Below, piece after piece: positions 1-12,603 of a stretch of DNA of 64,000 bases (its first letter is position 1; every line of letters begins with the position of its first letter). This DNA comes from Rhea pennata. Lineage: Eukaryota > Chordata > Aves > Rheiformes > Rheidae. The DNA lies in the NCBI RefSeq assembly GCF_028389875.1, contig NC_084669.1, positions 36,866,731 to 36,930,730 of the forward strand, read 5' to 3'. Position numbers and translations under genes: made by a program. The notes under the pieces are model-generated. The model was not told the DNA's origin. It saw only the letters and a list, made by a program, of their open reading frames with translations, and searched no databases.

Positions 1-398
1 CCCGGCACGCAGGAGATGGTGGCCTCGGTTCTTCCTCGCCGATACACCGCTCTCACCAGTTTGGGAAGCCGCGTTCGCCCCGTGACCTCCCGACGTCCCG
101 CTTCCAGGGGAGCATCCGAGGAAGGCCAGCCTCCGGGTCTCCCGGGGGCCCGCGAGCGCGAGAGAACCGCGGACGCCTCTCCCTCCGGCAACCCGTGCAG
201 AGCATCCCCTTCCTACCCTTCACAAGCAACTTCTACCTCTTCTTTTCTACTAGAAGCAACACAGATTTCATCAAAAAAGGAAAGAAGAAAAAAAAAATGG
301 CACCAGGGCCGGTCTGAAAAGCAGCTCCGTCCTAGCACGAGCGAACCCCCCTGCCCTGGGACGGAGGGGCCTCCGTCGCACTGGCACCCCACGTTTAC

Positions 399-3300
399 CT
401 GGCGGTACCCCACCATGATCATTCGGACCAGGACGATATTGATGTGGACGCCCAGGGACTCGTCGTGATAAATCTCATCCACCTGAAGAGAGGAAAAAAA
501 AATAAAAATAAAACAAATTAGAATAAAGTTAGGGGCGGCTGCTGAAGCAAGCCCTCCACGGGAGCAAACGCTGCTCCCCGGAGCCCACTCCTCCTCGCTC
601 CCACCGCGTGTCCCACCACCATGCTGGGCCAGCTCCAAGTCTGCGGCCTCCTCCACCACTCCAGCTTTTTCCCCCCTCCTTTTTTTCTTTTTTTTTGTTT
701 TGTTTTGGTTTGAAAAACCACAAAACAAAGCATCCTGAATAAGCAAGCGGCTCAGACTCGCATCCTTGTACTTTGTGGGAAGAAAAAAAAATAATACGGC
801 CGTGGAGGGAGAGGTGAGTGATCTTATCAGACTGAGGGGGTTCGTCAGTCCTGCTGGTGAGTCAGACTTGACCTACAGCTTCGGAAACCCCAGGAGAAAC
901 CCCAGGGAGAAGACAATGTAATTGAAAGAATAGGGAGGGCTCGTGAGTCAATAAGATCTACATCAACATCTGCCGTTCAAGATTACTTTGCAAAGGAAAA
1001 TATGAGTTATAACCTTGTATATCACACCTACCCAGCACATTACACTCGCTTTCTGAGGAGCGAGTTACACCTACTGAAACCCAGCGTGTCCGTTTCTTTT
1101 TTAAATACCCATTCTACCCGTAAGCACTAAAAACAGAAGACAAGACGCCCTTTTTAAGATTCAACGCTCGCTGTCCAAGTTTTTCAAAAACATATGGTCA
1201 AACGTAAGGGAGTTCTCAACGCGCTTCAGAGCCCTTCGACAAAACAGCACAAGGAAAAGCCTGAGATTTACGACTTTGCTACAGCCAGGACAACGGCTGG
1301 GACAATTCTGCACCACCTGGGAGCTACTAGGCCCTTTTTCTTTTTCCTTCTTTTTTTTTTCCTTTTTTTTTAATAAAATATACTTTTTCCACTTGTCCAA
1401 GAGAGAAATAATTTTCCTCGGCTACGTCATAATTTTGCAGATCAGATGAATATTCTGAATACGTAAGTCAGATTTATGGGGCTTTTTTTCTTTTTTCTGA
1501 AACGGCGGATGCTGTGACAATTCACACAGATGTTGCACGACTCCGAGCCTCCAATTTTCCAGGCTACCTGAGTGCTTTACGAGACTCAAAATTTATCGGC
1601 TGGGCTTCTGTTTGGAAAAAAATAGTAATAATTAAAAGAAAAGCTCGTAAAGAATCAGTATTAACCTTTCTGCCTGACAACTAATCCTCCCACCGAGCGG
1701 CTCTGTCTTTTTGCAAAAAAACAGCCTGCAGTGCTATAATTTGCCCATTATTTTGGGGTCTCGGCCGGCAGGAAGAGATGGAGGCGGAGAAGGGAAAGCC
1801 GAGGTGGGAATGGTGGCAAATACTCACAAAAGAGGGGGAAAATCAGATGCAAAGGAATCGGGGAGAGGATGCACCGGTCCTCCCGTCTCCCTTTCCAACC
1901 CTGGCATGGGAATTCCTCCCCAAAGCATGGGGAAAAAAAGACGCCGGAGCCTTCGTCGGAGAAACCTACCTCTCTTTTAAGAGACCCACCACCAGCAACC
2001 GTCGAGCCCTGCTCCGGGAGAACCGCCCTCCTCCCCCAGCAACGGAAAAAGGAAAAAAAAAAAAAAAAAGGGAAAACCTTACAATGTTCATCAGGGTGAG
2101 GACGTAGTTCTGGACGTGCTCCTTGCCGTGGAAGCGCACGACCGAGTCGTCCACCGCCAGCAGGACCTCGATGTTGTAGTCGTCCTTCTTGGCGTGGCGC
2201 CGCTTGCGCTCGGCCTCGCCGAGCCGCTCCTCCACCAGCTCCAGCGAGTTCGGCAGCTCTCCCACCGGGAAGCGGAGCGCTGAGCGAGGGAGAGGAGGGC
2301 AGCAGAGAGGAAAAAGAGCCCGTAAGGCTAGATGGCGCAGTGATTTCCGGCTTGCACCCGGCTCCCACCGATTTTCCAGCCCTGAAAGCCCCAAATCTGC
2401 TCCCCAAAATGAGTTGTGGAGGCGATGCAAAGCCATAAATACACTTTTGGGGGGCAGAGAGGCCAATCCTGACTCCGAAAGTAAATGAAGCAAGCTGGCA
2501 CGGGAGCACCTTGGTGCTCCTGGCTCACGAGCGAAGTCCTCCACACTTCACTCCAAAAAAGTAATTAGGCAGTAGAAGATATTTATTTTTTTAATACGTC
2601 CCTGATGGCTGCACAGCAAATTCATGGTGGAAATGGCTCTGGATTGCGTAGAGCTGATCAACACGAAAAACTGCAGCACCCCCTTCTCTGTCTCCTGTCA
2701 CTTTGAGGTCGAATGTGTCCCCCCGCTCTCTTCGGCCAGGCCAGATGTTTCCTGACCCTTTTGCTCATGAGTCCTGCGTCTATGTCTCATCTCGGTTTCC
2801 TGGGAGTGACGAAACCCTCCGTGGGTCTGATCACACGTGCCTAGGAATGCTCTCCCCCTCCTGACCCATGCAACTCATCCAATTTTCCCCAAATGCAAAA
2901 GAATTTCAAGATTTCCAGCAACAGCTCAGCGTTTCCTTGTCTTTGATGCTGCTGATGATCTCACCGGGAGCCATAGCCGGCCTAAAGCCACAGCGATAGA
3001 TGTGCAAGCCTGAGGGCAAATGTCCTGAGAAAGCCTCCCCCCTGCAAGCAGCAGTTCAGAAGGACCAAGCTCTTTGAAGTACAGTGCGAACTGCTAACGA
3101 GCAAGTCGCAATAAGGTGATTTTGCTCATGGGGGACGAGGCAGAAGCAGCGGCAACGGCGCGGGCAGCTCGCGAGCGTTGGCAGCACTAGAGCGACGGGG
3201 TGAGCAGCGAGGACCGCTGCGGGGTTTCACTAAGACAAGCCTGGAAGTCAGGAACCAAAGCTGCAGGCAGATGACCACCATGCTCAGGCGCTTTAGCAAA

Positions 3301-6300
3301 TCCCTTCTTTCACTCGACGGCAAAACTTGCTTCTCGAAGGTGTTTGTACAGGTGCTGTCGTTCCCGGGAAGCGTTTCTGATGAGGGCCCCGAGGAAGCTC
3401 GTCGCCTACGTTATCAGCAACGCTGCTTATTGGGGGACGCTAGGTTTCACATCTGCAACCGGTCTGAGCAACCGCCCGATCTAAAGGCGACTCCTCCCCG
3501 CGCGGACGTGAACATCCGCTGCGCCCAGAGGTGCCAGCCCTCCCCGGCCCGCCCGCGCGAGAGGACGCGGGAGAGGGCCCCTCTCCAAACCCGTCCGCAG
3601 CCGCCCCGAGGCGGCCGGCGCTACCTTCGGGCGGGTGGTCGTCGCGGGGCTGCGCGCCGTCCCGCCGGATGGCCGACCTGCGGTACACCACGTGGGCCCT
3701 CCCGTGCGCCTCCTTCTCCTGCTGCCCCCTCTCCAGGGGTTCGATGAAAAACTCGTTGCTGTCCGTCCGAATCAGGCCTGCCTGGAACCCGCGGAGAAGA
3801 AACGGGACAAACGGAACGTGTGAGTGAGTATAAATAAATATATATATACATATATATATGTAGATATATGGATGTGCTTGTGTGCACGTGCTCCATTTCA
3901 GGGCAACACAAGTTAATTCAACCACCGTGACATACAGGAGAGCCTCCACCATACCTCCACCTCGCCCTGGTGTCAACTGTGCTTTACATGTCAACCATCA
4001 GTGGGTTGAATTCACCACCACCCTCATGTACAAAGACCCTTAATTTCTCCTGTAGGAGAGGAAAAAAAAATAGAAGGGAAAAACCACCCAACCAGACCAC
4101 GTTTCAAACTACGTCTTTATACGGCTACCAAATGCCTTTCCTTCTTACCAGCGGAGGGTGGTTTTGCATCAGAGGAGACGGGCTCCAGAGGAGCTGCCCT
4201 CCCAGAGCTCCGCCGCCACCCCCGACTCGCAGCCGGACATGCTGGCAGGCAAATCAGTCATTTGACCAACGGTATTAACTGCAAGGAAGGGAAAAAATAA
4301 CTATCTTTGGCCATAAGGTGCTTGGAAATTGCAGCAGGGGAATCCCTTGAGGAGTTGGAAAGCGTTATGACTCTGAACACCTCCCAGACAACGGGAAGAT
4401 GAGTGAGATGGCAAACACCACTGGAAACATTGTCCTGGCTACCGGCCGCTCCCAATTAACACCAAGCTCCCACAAAACCTGCCCGGAAATCAACCCAAGC
4501 AGTCATGCCCCCAAGGCACCAGCTGCCTAGGACCCGGGGCAAAAGACACCAAGGGGCGACGGGAAATAACCACGCAAAAATCACCTTGTTCTCTTGCCAC
4601 TTTGTCCCCAGATCAGTGGGCTTTCACTTCACCTGGTGGCTCCTTCATTGCACAGGCAACCTCTCCAGCCCCACGGCAAAGCTATGGATTTTTTTTAAAA
4701 AAAAAAGATTCCTGAACACGCAGCACAGCGTCCACCACCAACTCTGCTGGTCTCCATCACGCACGTGCACCCATTTCCCTGCCCTCGATGGCTGGACCGT
4801 CCCTGCTAGCTTCTTATCGAGCAGCTGCCTGGAAAAGCCCGCAGAACGTGCAGGTCCGTCCTTGCAGCGAAGCCTCCGACTCCACCGGAGCACTCAGCAG
4901 CGCTCCGTTATTGGAACGGCTTCGCTTTCAGCGACTGAAAAAGGACCACAGGGAGCAGCGCTGGTGCTTCGCAGCGGCACGGAGGCAGAGCTGGACTTTG
5001 TAAACAGCCGGTCAAAGCTGGGGCTCTTCCAAGCTTGCCTGTGTCACTTGATCCCCTTCGCATTCACGCGCAGTTGTATTCATTGTGGCATCAGCCAACC
5101 TGGCTCTGCTATACTTCATCAAATTTCCTGCTCCACTTCAGTTTTATTAGCTGCTTAACTCCACTGGAAACCAGCTTTGGGGCTGGTTTGGGGGGGGATT
5201 TTTATTTTTTTCTTCCCTAGGAATCCAGGTATGCTCCGTTTTGGCAGGATCAGCTCGCTCGCCGCGTGCATCTCGGGTCCTTGCTTTCTGCAGGACGTGG
5301 TCAGCTGCGCCCCGGAGCCCCGTCTGCTCCCCCGGCACCGACACGGGCTGTCGGCACGTCGGAGGCGCCGTCGGCGCGCTTCGGTCTTGCTCGGCCCCCG
5401 TCTCTCCTCCTCACCTTCAGCCGCTCTCTTCGGCACGCTCCCCGGGACACCGCGTTAATCACTCTTCTCCCCACTTCTGCCTCTTCCTCTTCCTTTTTCC
5501 ACTCTCTTCCCGCTTCCACAAGGGCCTCCAGGTTGCTAAACTCCACCTTCCCACCTCTATTTTTAATGCCGCGTGCTGTAATTTATTGAGCGTTACTGCA
5601 GCAAGCCACGGGGGAGCCCTTCCACCCGCAGCGGGCACGGGCGGGCGCACAGGCCACGTTGGTGCCGAGCGGGGACTCGGCACCGCCGGGCGAGGCGGAC
5701 GCGAGGCGCTTCCGCGCGCGCCTGCTCCGCGATCGCGGCACGCCAACACGTGCGAACGAAAGAGAAACCACAGCAGCCGCCAGAAATTAAAAATAAAATT
5801 AAAAAAAAAAAAAAAGTAGAGCTCAAGACACACACCAACCTGCTCGTTCTTAAAAAAGGGAACGGGGTCACTCGGCTCGTCCCCACCGGGGTTTCCAAAG
5901 GTGGGAAAAGAAGTTCAGGAAATTTTGAGCCCTCCCCCCCGGCCCCGGTCAAGGCTCAGTCCAGGGAAGCCCACCACGCCGCCGAGAAACCTCGCGTGAC
6001 TCCGCTGGGACCAGCAGCTAAAAAAAGAGCAAGCTCCCCCAGGAATTCAGGAAATTCTGACACTCAAACGCAGCTGAAACGTGGAAAAATTAATAAACCC
6101 GCTACACCCAGCCAGGGAAGCACACAGCTCTGCGAAGGGGGGTGGAGGGGGGGGGAACGCAGGCGTGCGTGTCGAGTATGTATTTTTCCTATGCATTTCA
6201 CACTTAATTTGGACAGAACGTCCCAGAAAGCAGGGCCGCGCGACGGAGACGCTGCCGCGGAGCCCGTGCCTCCCTGCGAGCGCTGCACCTTGCCCCTTTT

Positions 6301-9300
6301 CCCCGCCTGAGGTCACCCCTGCCTTTCGGGAGCCGCAGGCTCCGTCCGCGCACCCTAAGTGCTCGGATCAGCCGCGAACGTCCGGCACGAAGACGGTGTC
6401 CTCCCACCCCGACACAAGACAACGCCTGCACCAAAAGGCCAGATGCCCACGCACACGTGCCCGCAGCAAACGATAAACACGGACGGTGCCGTGGGTTTGG
6501 CCTCTTTGAAAACTCAGGCCGCTTCTTCGCGTAGCTGAATACGGATTTAGGAAAGATTTAACTGGAACTCTCTTTCTCCAGCACTCCGTTATTATTATTT
6601 ATAACCCCAGTCTCGGTTTATACACAGCGTCATCTCGTTGCGTACACAGACTCCATCTGCAACGTCCCAGAACACTTCATCCGACCAGAGACGAGCGGCC
6701 GAGAGAGATCCTGCGCCCCCCCACGCGCTGAGACGTAAGAGCCATAATCCCTTGCTGGAGACCACGGATAACTTCCAGAAAAGTCAACAGCAATTACAGG
6801 GCACATGCATATCAAAGGGAAACCCCGCTCCCTACAGCCGGCCCTGCCCAGCTCGGGTTAGTTTGGCTCTACCGACATGACGTTAACAATATTATTCCAA
6901 GTGTCCTGATCACGAACGTCCACCCCGCTAAAGCGAAGGTCCCGCTTCTATGCTGGGTCACGCCGGCAAATTCAGCGCGGTCATAAATACTCTCTTCTGA
7001 CCCCTTCGCTATCGCCAGCACGTGTTTGAGCCCTGTTGCTCGCTCCGTTTGCTGAGCCAAGCTCTGGGACTGCTTTTTGCGGTCCTCTCGGTCGCACAGC
7101 TCCTCCAAGGGGGACAGACCCCAAGCAGATACAAAGTGACCTCACCTCACCTACATATCCACATCCCAGAGCGACTCTACCTTTTCGCGGTGAGATAGTC
7201 AAAGCTGTATAAAACCACACGCAAAAGGCGTTCCGCATCGCAAGCCACCTCCTCAACCAGAGGTTCATGAGTTGCAGCAAAGTGCCAAAGGGCCCAATGC
7301 AAGGAGAGAGCTGGTAACGAGGCCGAGCTGCACCTGAGAAGGTGTGAGAGGGGCCGAGATGGGAGCACCTGGAACGATGGCTAAGAAAAGCCCAGAAGGG
7401 GGAGAAAGAGAGAGAAAATCTGCTCGAGATGGATACAACACCCAAACTCGAATGTAGTCTCCAAACCACGCGCCGGTCTGGCAGCATCTGCTCCTCCCAG
7501 CAGGATCTACCAGGCTTTGGGCGAAAGCCACCAGGTGCCTCCCGGCCGGGGCAGGAGAAGCCGCGGCAGCGCCGGGCTCCGACGCCGTGGCAGCCTCGCC
7601 GGGGACGCTCCGGCGGGAAGGCGCGGTTCTGCCGTCGGCGCCGAGGCTTCCTCCCAGTTTGACGAGCGGGCACCGGGGAGGTGGCACAGATTCACCCGCC
7701 TTTTGCTCGGGGCGCCAGTAGAAATTATTTGTGCAGTGGAACCTGTGAGCTAGAAAATTCACTTCCGTTCCCGAGGCTGCGCCAGAAAACGCTCGCCGCG
7801 CTTATAGGAAATAGATAAAGCTTTCAAACGTGTCCAAAGCCACCAGCCCCAGCAAAACCCGGGGCACGGAGGACTTCCTGCAACTTCACAGCCCCGCTCA
7901 GTTCAAAAAAGGTGCTTTAGAAACGGTGGATTATTTGGTAAAGTTGTCGGCAAAAATAAACTACGTGTAGGTGAAATATATACTTCAGCCTGTATTGCTC
8001 TGTCATTTCTGTATGTATAGTGACAGTATGCACTATATAAAAAGAAAGGAATGCCAATCTGTTTACACCAGCAGCCAAAAATAGCTAAAGATCTCCCAAA
8101 ATAAAACAACAAAAAAAGCGAGGGGAAAACAAAAAGCAAAATGAAAAGTTCGCTCCACCTAAAGAGCGGCATGAACGATACCAGGAGAAAACAGCAAGCG
8201 CTGACACGCAGAACAAAGATTAAATTGGCCCAAAGGAAAGGCGAAAGGCAGCGATCCAAAGCCATATTAAAAAAATGAAAATAATGGGACACTCTTCAAG
8301 GATATCAAAAGTAGGAGACCCGTGGGCACACCAGCTGCCAGGCGTACGAAGGGGTGACGGAGCAGCGCAAGTGCTGCGGCAATAAGTCACCGTTAGCGTT
8401 GCTCCTCGCCCAGGAGGCTCTGAGCATCTGAGCTACTACTAAAAAAGCAGAGGTCCTCCACGGAAAAAAACCTTACTGACGTCAGGAGCAGCAAGACGGA
8501 CAGCAGCGTAACCCCTGTCTTTAAAAGAGACACCAAAAGCGATTTCAGGAGATGCGAAAGCTCACTGAACCTTATTCAAGAAGCGGGCAACGCGCAGAAA
8601 GGCTCCTTGCACAGCCGCGAGGTACGATGGAGGGCGCACGGGCATCGCTCGCGGCTCGTGTAACGCCTCCGCCGGTGCCCCTCGCGGGTGACGGCCGGGA
8701 GATAGCCGGCAAGCGTAACGCGCTCGGCCGTCGGGCTTCTGACCCAGCGCTCGGCTGCGGGAAGCCGTCGGCCGCGTGCCACCTCGAGGCAAGAGGTGGC
8801 TCAGGCACGAGGCAGGCAATATTTTTAACCGCCCGGAGCAAACGTGGATGTACGGTTGGATATACAGTGCCCGGAGCACTCCAAGATGAACGTCCCCGCA
8901 CTGGTCCGAACCGGGTTGGGAAGCCCCTTCGCACTGCCCACACCAGAGCAGCACCTGCGACGGAAGCCACTGGGACACACGTAGCAAAACCTCCCCGTTA
9001 AGTTTCTCCCGGCGGGACGTAACATAGGAAACGCGTTCCTGGCCGCAACCCGGGGGCTTTATCGAGACCTGGCGGAGCTGCCGGGCAGACGGGCTGATGT
9101 CCACCTGGCGAATGCCGGAGCCAGCCAGCCCGTGGCTTCCTTAGCGGGCGGCCACGGCAAGGGAGCGAGCACGAAGCACCGCGGGGCGGGCGGCCTCGCG
9201 CTTACCAGTCCGTCACAGTTGCTGATGGCGACGGCGGCGCCGGGCATGCCGGAGACGCCGCCCGTGAAGACGCACCGCTGCCGCAGGGGCTCCCGGAAGA

Positions 9301-9926
9301 GCACCTCAAAGTCCTCCTGCCATTCGGCCGCGGCGCCGGGCGGCACGAGGCGCCGGTTGGGCCTCACGCGCAGGTGCAGCTCCTCGCCGAAAACGGTGAC
9401 GTTGAAGTAGAGCGGGCGCTGGCGGGGCGACGGCTCGGCGCTGCGGGCGGCGCGGCGGCGGGCGGCGCGGGGGGCCCGCGGGCAGCCGCCTTCGCCTCGA
9501 CCCGCCGCCGCCGCCGCCGCGCCGGACACCACGTGCGAGAGGAAGCGGCCGCGGCAGTCGGCGCTGAAGGGCACGGTCACGCCATAGTCGCTCAGCTTGC
9601 CGGCCAGCAGGAGCTCTGCGGAGACACGCGGGCGGAGAGGGCTCGGCGGCGGGGACCCACGGCGCGCCGGCCGCGGGGGGCGAAGCGGGGCCGGGCGGCG
9701 GCGCCGCAGCCGCCGCGCTCCTCGGACCCGAGGGCCGGGCGCGGAGCGGAGCGGAGCAGCAGCGGCGGCTCGTCCCGGCGCGCCCCGAGCCGCCCGCCCG
9801 CCCGCCGCACCTGCCCCGGTCCCGGCCCCGGCCCCGGCCCCGCGGCAGCCTACCTGGGGCGCCGCCGGCGGCCAGGCAGCCGTGCAGGGGCACCAGGCAG
9901 GACAGCACCAGCCGCAGATAATCCAT
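399..9926 (-). CDS. ADAMTS14: ADAMTS14, 5' part (coding exons 1-5; continues beyond the left edge)
   Basis: This encodes a secreted zinc metalloprotease of the procollagen N-propeptidase group (ADAMTS2/3/14), which trims fibrillar procollagen outside the cell. Coding exons on the minus strand are 9926-9854, 9615-9206, 3781-3625, 2279-2083 and 482-399; all have AG/GT borders and their phases join, giving 307 codons. Residues 1 to about 20 form a signal peptide ([16 protein letters not shown]). The prodomain follows, with conserved blocks [29 protein letters not shown] and [15 protein letters not shown] furin site RKRR lies at residues 238-241, after which the metalloprotease domain begins ([21 protein letters not shown]). 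The catalytic HExxH exon and the TSP1 and PLAC regions lie outside the window. Exon 2 carries a GC-driven Ala/Arg-rich insert (residues about 58-90) that is poorly conserved in the family. ADAMTS14 is chosen over ADAMTS2/3 because of recalled sequence similarity and the PALD1 neighbour. Introns are 238 bp, 5.4 kb, 1.3 kb and 1.6 kb. Confidence 0.93.
483..2082 (-). other. ADAMTS14 intron 4, no gene seen
   Basis: This 1.6-kb intron is A/T-rich in its middle (about 780-1750) with many short poly-A and poly-T runs. Neither strand shows a coding-like frame outside the flanking exons. The minus-strand reading frame over 1748-2509 is only read-through of exon 4 into its introns. Confidence 0.7.
3782..9205 (-). 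other. ADAMTS14 intron 2 (5.4 kb), no gene seen
   Basis: This is the largest intron of the visible ADAMTS14 part. It alternates CpG-rich stretches with an A-rich block at about 7,900-8,290, which on the minus strand reads as a hydrophobic pseudo-protein. An AT microsatellite sits at its left end. I see no exon-like frame with splice borders and no recognised transposable element. Confidence 0.65.
3830..3870. repeat. AT-rich microsatellite
   Basis: An impure (TA)n run with TAAA and CATA interruptions, in ADAMTS14 intron 2 close to exon 3. Confidence 0.8.
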
Positions 9927-10150
9927 TTGGGGCCGGCGGCGCGGCGCGGCGGCTGCGGGAGGGCTGCGGGCCGGGCCGGGCCGCGCCGGGCGGGCTGCGG
10001 GGCGGGCGGCGCCCGGCGCCCGCCTCCCCCCGCCGCCGCCGCCGCCGGAGCCGCCGCCGGGGCCGGGGCCGCGCTGCGCGCCCGCGGCCGCCGAGCGCGG
10101 GGCGGGCTGGGGGCAGGGTCTGCGCGGAAGGGGTGGGGGCAGCCGGGCGG
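9927..10150 (-). promoter_or_regulatory. ADAMTS14 CpG-island promoter / 5' UTR
   Basis: The stretch directly upstream of the ADAMTS14 start codon is almost pure G+C with dense CpG, and continues the island that covers exons 1 and 2 (about 9.1-10.15 kb). No TATA box is visible. The transcription start cannot be fixed from sequence; the promoter call rests on position and composition. Confidence 0.6.

Positions 10151-10185
<35 letters not shown>
10151..10185 (+). repeat. Poly(A) run of 35
   Basis: An uninterrupted run of 35 A, followed by GAAAAGAAAA, at the sharp edge of the ADAMTS14 CpG island. A second run of 18 A lies at about 10,311-10,328. No retrocopy body is recognised upstream, so this is listed as a simple repeat. 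Confidence 0.9.
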
Positions 10186-10187
<2 letters not shown>

Positions 10188-11439
10188 AAAGAAAACCTCC
10201 CCCCCTCCCTCAGGAAAAAAAAATCAATAATTTTACTGCTTATTTAGGACTTTTTCCGCCTCCTCGTCTTTTCTTTTTTTCCTTTTTTTTTTTAAAAAAA
10301 GTCGACCGGTAAAAAAAAAAAAAAAAAAGTTCCGCGGCCCCGCACGGGGGAGGCGGCCCGGCCCGGAACAAAGGCGAGCCCCGGCGGGGGCCGCGGAGGA
10401 AGGAGGAGCCTTCCTCCCTCTCTCCCCTCCTCCTCCTCCTCCTCTGCCCCTGCCCCTGCCCCCTGCCCGGCGCCGAGCGCCGTCCTCGCTCAGCCTTGGC
10501 ACGTCCTTTTCCGGGAACGCACCGCGGCCGGCGGGCTTACAAACGCGCGGGGTCGTTTGGCTTTACTCCCAGGTTTTGCTGCTCCACTCCACTTTTTAAG
10601 AAAGAAAAAATATAATAAGAAATGATAATAAATAGATGGGGTGAAACAGGGCGCTGGCACGGCAGCAGCACCGGGGTTCTGCACCTTTGGTGCCTGCTCT
10701 CCCAAGGCCGGCGTCGCTGGGCTTTTCCAAAGGCATCACCAAGGCTGTCCAAGGCAGAGCGCACACGCTCGCTGTGGGAGAAGCAGCCTTTCCCCGAGAG
10801 CAGGGAGAGCGGGTCTTGCGCTGTCTTATCTTTATGGCTCCCCATCCAGGACAGGTAATTCCCTGAAAAATAAACAGCATTTCAACAGATGCAACACCGC
10901 AGCAAAGGGGCTTCTCCCGGGGCTTATTTTCATCGTGCAAGACCCCAACCAAACCCATCCGGGTAAGGGGCTCCCCGGGTGGGAGAGGGCAAGGCGGCTC
11001 CGTGCGCAGCTCCAGCAAACCCGTTCGTCCTTGCACCCCGTTGCACTGCAAGTCTTCCTGGCCCGCGGCGAAACGAGTGAAGCATCCAGAAAACAGGCTG
11101 CGATGGCTCGCAGGTAGCTCGCAACGCGGAGGAGCCGATACTGTATTGACACGCCTTCCAGGGAGCTCCGGAGCAGCAGAGGAGGGTGAGGAGCCTTCCT
11201 TCCTCGCGCCGCGGCTTGCTTGGGTTTTGTGGGGGAGTAACCAGGGCTCAGCAGTCCCAGTCCGACCCCAAAACCCCCCCAAGAAGGAAAGCCACAAGGC
11301 ACCACCCGAAAAGCGGTGCATAAGCTTCTGTCAGCCAGGGAAACGGGACTTTGAGGTGGGAAACCAAACTTGTATTCCCGAAAGCAAGTCTTCCCGTTTG
11401 TTTGCATGTCTCTCTCGCATAGTGCAATGCGTAATTCAA

Positions 11440-11700
11440 CACAGGACTTGAGACATAAAAGATTCTTTGCGCTAAATATAGGGGGAAAACAAGAGTTTAT
11501 GTGCTCCAAGCATTTTTGGTAACTTAGGCAGATATGCATTCGTTAGGGCATTAAAATTGGAACAAGCCATAATTATGACTGAATGGATTTATGATGAAAC
11601 GTGTAATAAAGAGCAGATTTTACTCATGAAGACCAGCTCCCCAAACATCATTTAATTAATCTTTTCAGAGGCCAAAAGTATTCCTTTATCCGCAATATCC
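11440..11700. promoter_or_regulatory. AT-rich island with a MEF2-type motif, possible enhancer
   Basis: An AT-rich stretch inside a GC-rich gap. It contains CTAAATATAG (11472-11481), an exact match to the MEF2 consensus YTAWWWWTAR, and several ATTA/TAAT homeodomain cores (for example TTTAATTAAT). Function is inferred from motifs only. Confidence 0.2.
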
Positions 11701-12597
11701 ATGAACTCATCCAGTCCCTGTAGACCATTAATGCTTCCCCTAAGTTAGCAAACCGTTGGCTTCAGCGCCAGCAGCCACGTCCGTCTGAGCTGACAAACGG
11801 GTCCTTCAAATCCGGCTGCCGACGACGGTCGGTCAAAGCTTTAAATTCGATTCCTTCCACTGTATGCAGAGCTAAACTGATCGCACAGCTACTAACGGTC
11901 ATCAAGAAATGTTTTGAGGTCCTGAGCCTACACCTTGCTGCACACAGTGGGCGTGCAAGACCCCACCATCTCTCCCAGATCCATCACGCTAGTAGCGACA
12001 TCAACCTTATCCGTTAGTATTACTTGCCTTCAGTGTTAAAATGACCACAACTAAAGCGGATTTTTGATTACCTCTAGTAAGACACCCCCATCCAGAAGGA
12101 AAAGGAAGAAACAACCCTGGTCACCATCACAGCTAAGAATGGACAAAACTTCCTCTCCCGGTTTCTCTCCTCCCGTCGCTCCCCGCCCTGCCTCATCCTG
12201 TGCTTCCTACAAAAGGCCTTTCACAGGGATTAGATAGTGCTAATTAAACAGAGGAAAATACCCCTTAGGAAAAAAGATTTAAACAGATTAAATTTCCTGC
12301 ATTCAGGCAACAGCTTTTGGCGGAAGCTTGAAATAAAATCTTACGCTCCCACGCAAACACAACAGGAACGTTTTGGTTTGGTGGAAAAGCTGCTCTTATC
12401 TTTGGCCTTCTTCCTTCCCCTGCCCCACAGTTCCCAGCACAAGGAGAGGGTGGGAAGAGTTAAAAAAGGAGGCAAGTATATGGTTGGGGTTTTTTTTTCC
12501 GCTAGTAAAGCTAAATTGAAATTTGCAGCAGTTTAATACTTAATAATAGATTTCAAAATAAACTTTAGTTTAGAGCGGTCAGTGTACAATGAAAGAT

Positions 12598-12603
12598 TTT
12601 ATT
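12598..12603 (-). terminator. Possible distal poly(A) signal (AATAAA on the minus strand)
   Basis: TTTATT on the plus strand reads AATAAA on the minus strand, in an AT-rich 3'-end-like context. It is the right strand for PALD1 and would give a 3' UTR of about 3.8 kb. A plus-strand AATAAA lies 36 bp away (12557-12562). Use of either is unproven. Confidence 0.3.

Noticed and set aside
7903-8292. 129-codon minus-strand frame that looks like a membrane protein
   Set aside because: It is the complement of an A-rich intron stretch, which gives Phe and Leu codons. It has no family resemblance and no splice context.
10151-10185. Poly(A) run as the tail of a retrocopy
   Set aside because: No gene-like or SINE/LINE body precedes it and no target-site duplication is seen. 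The locus has many similar A and T runs.
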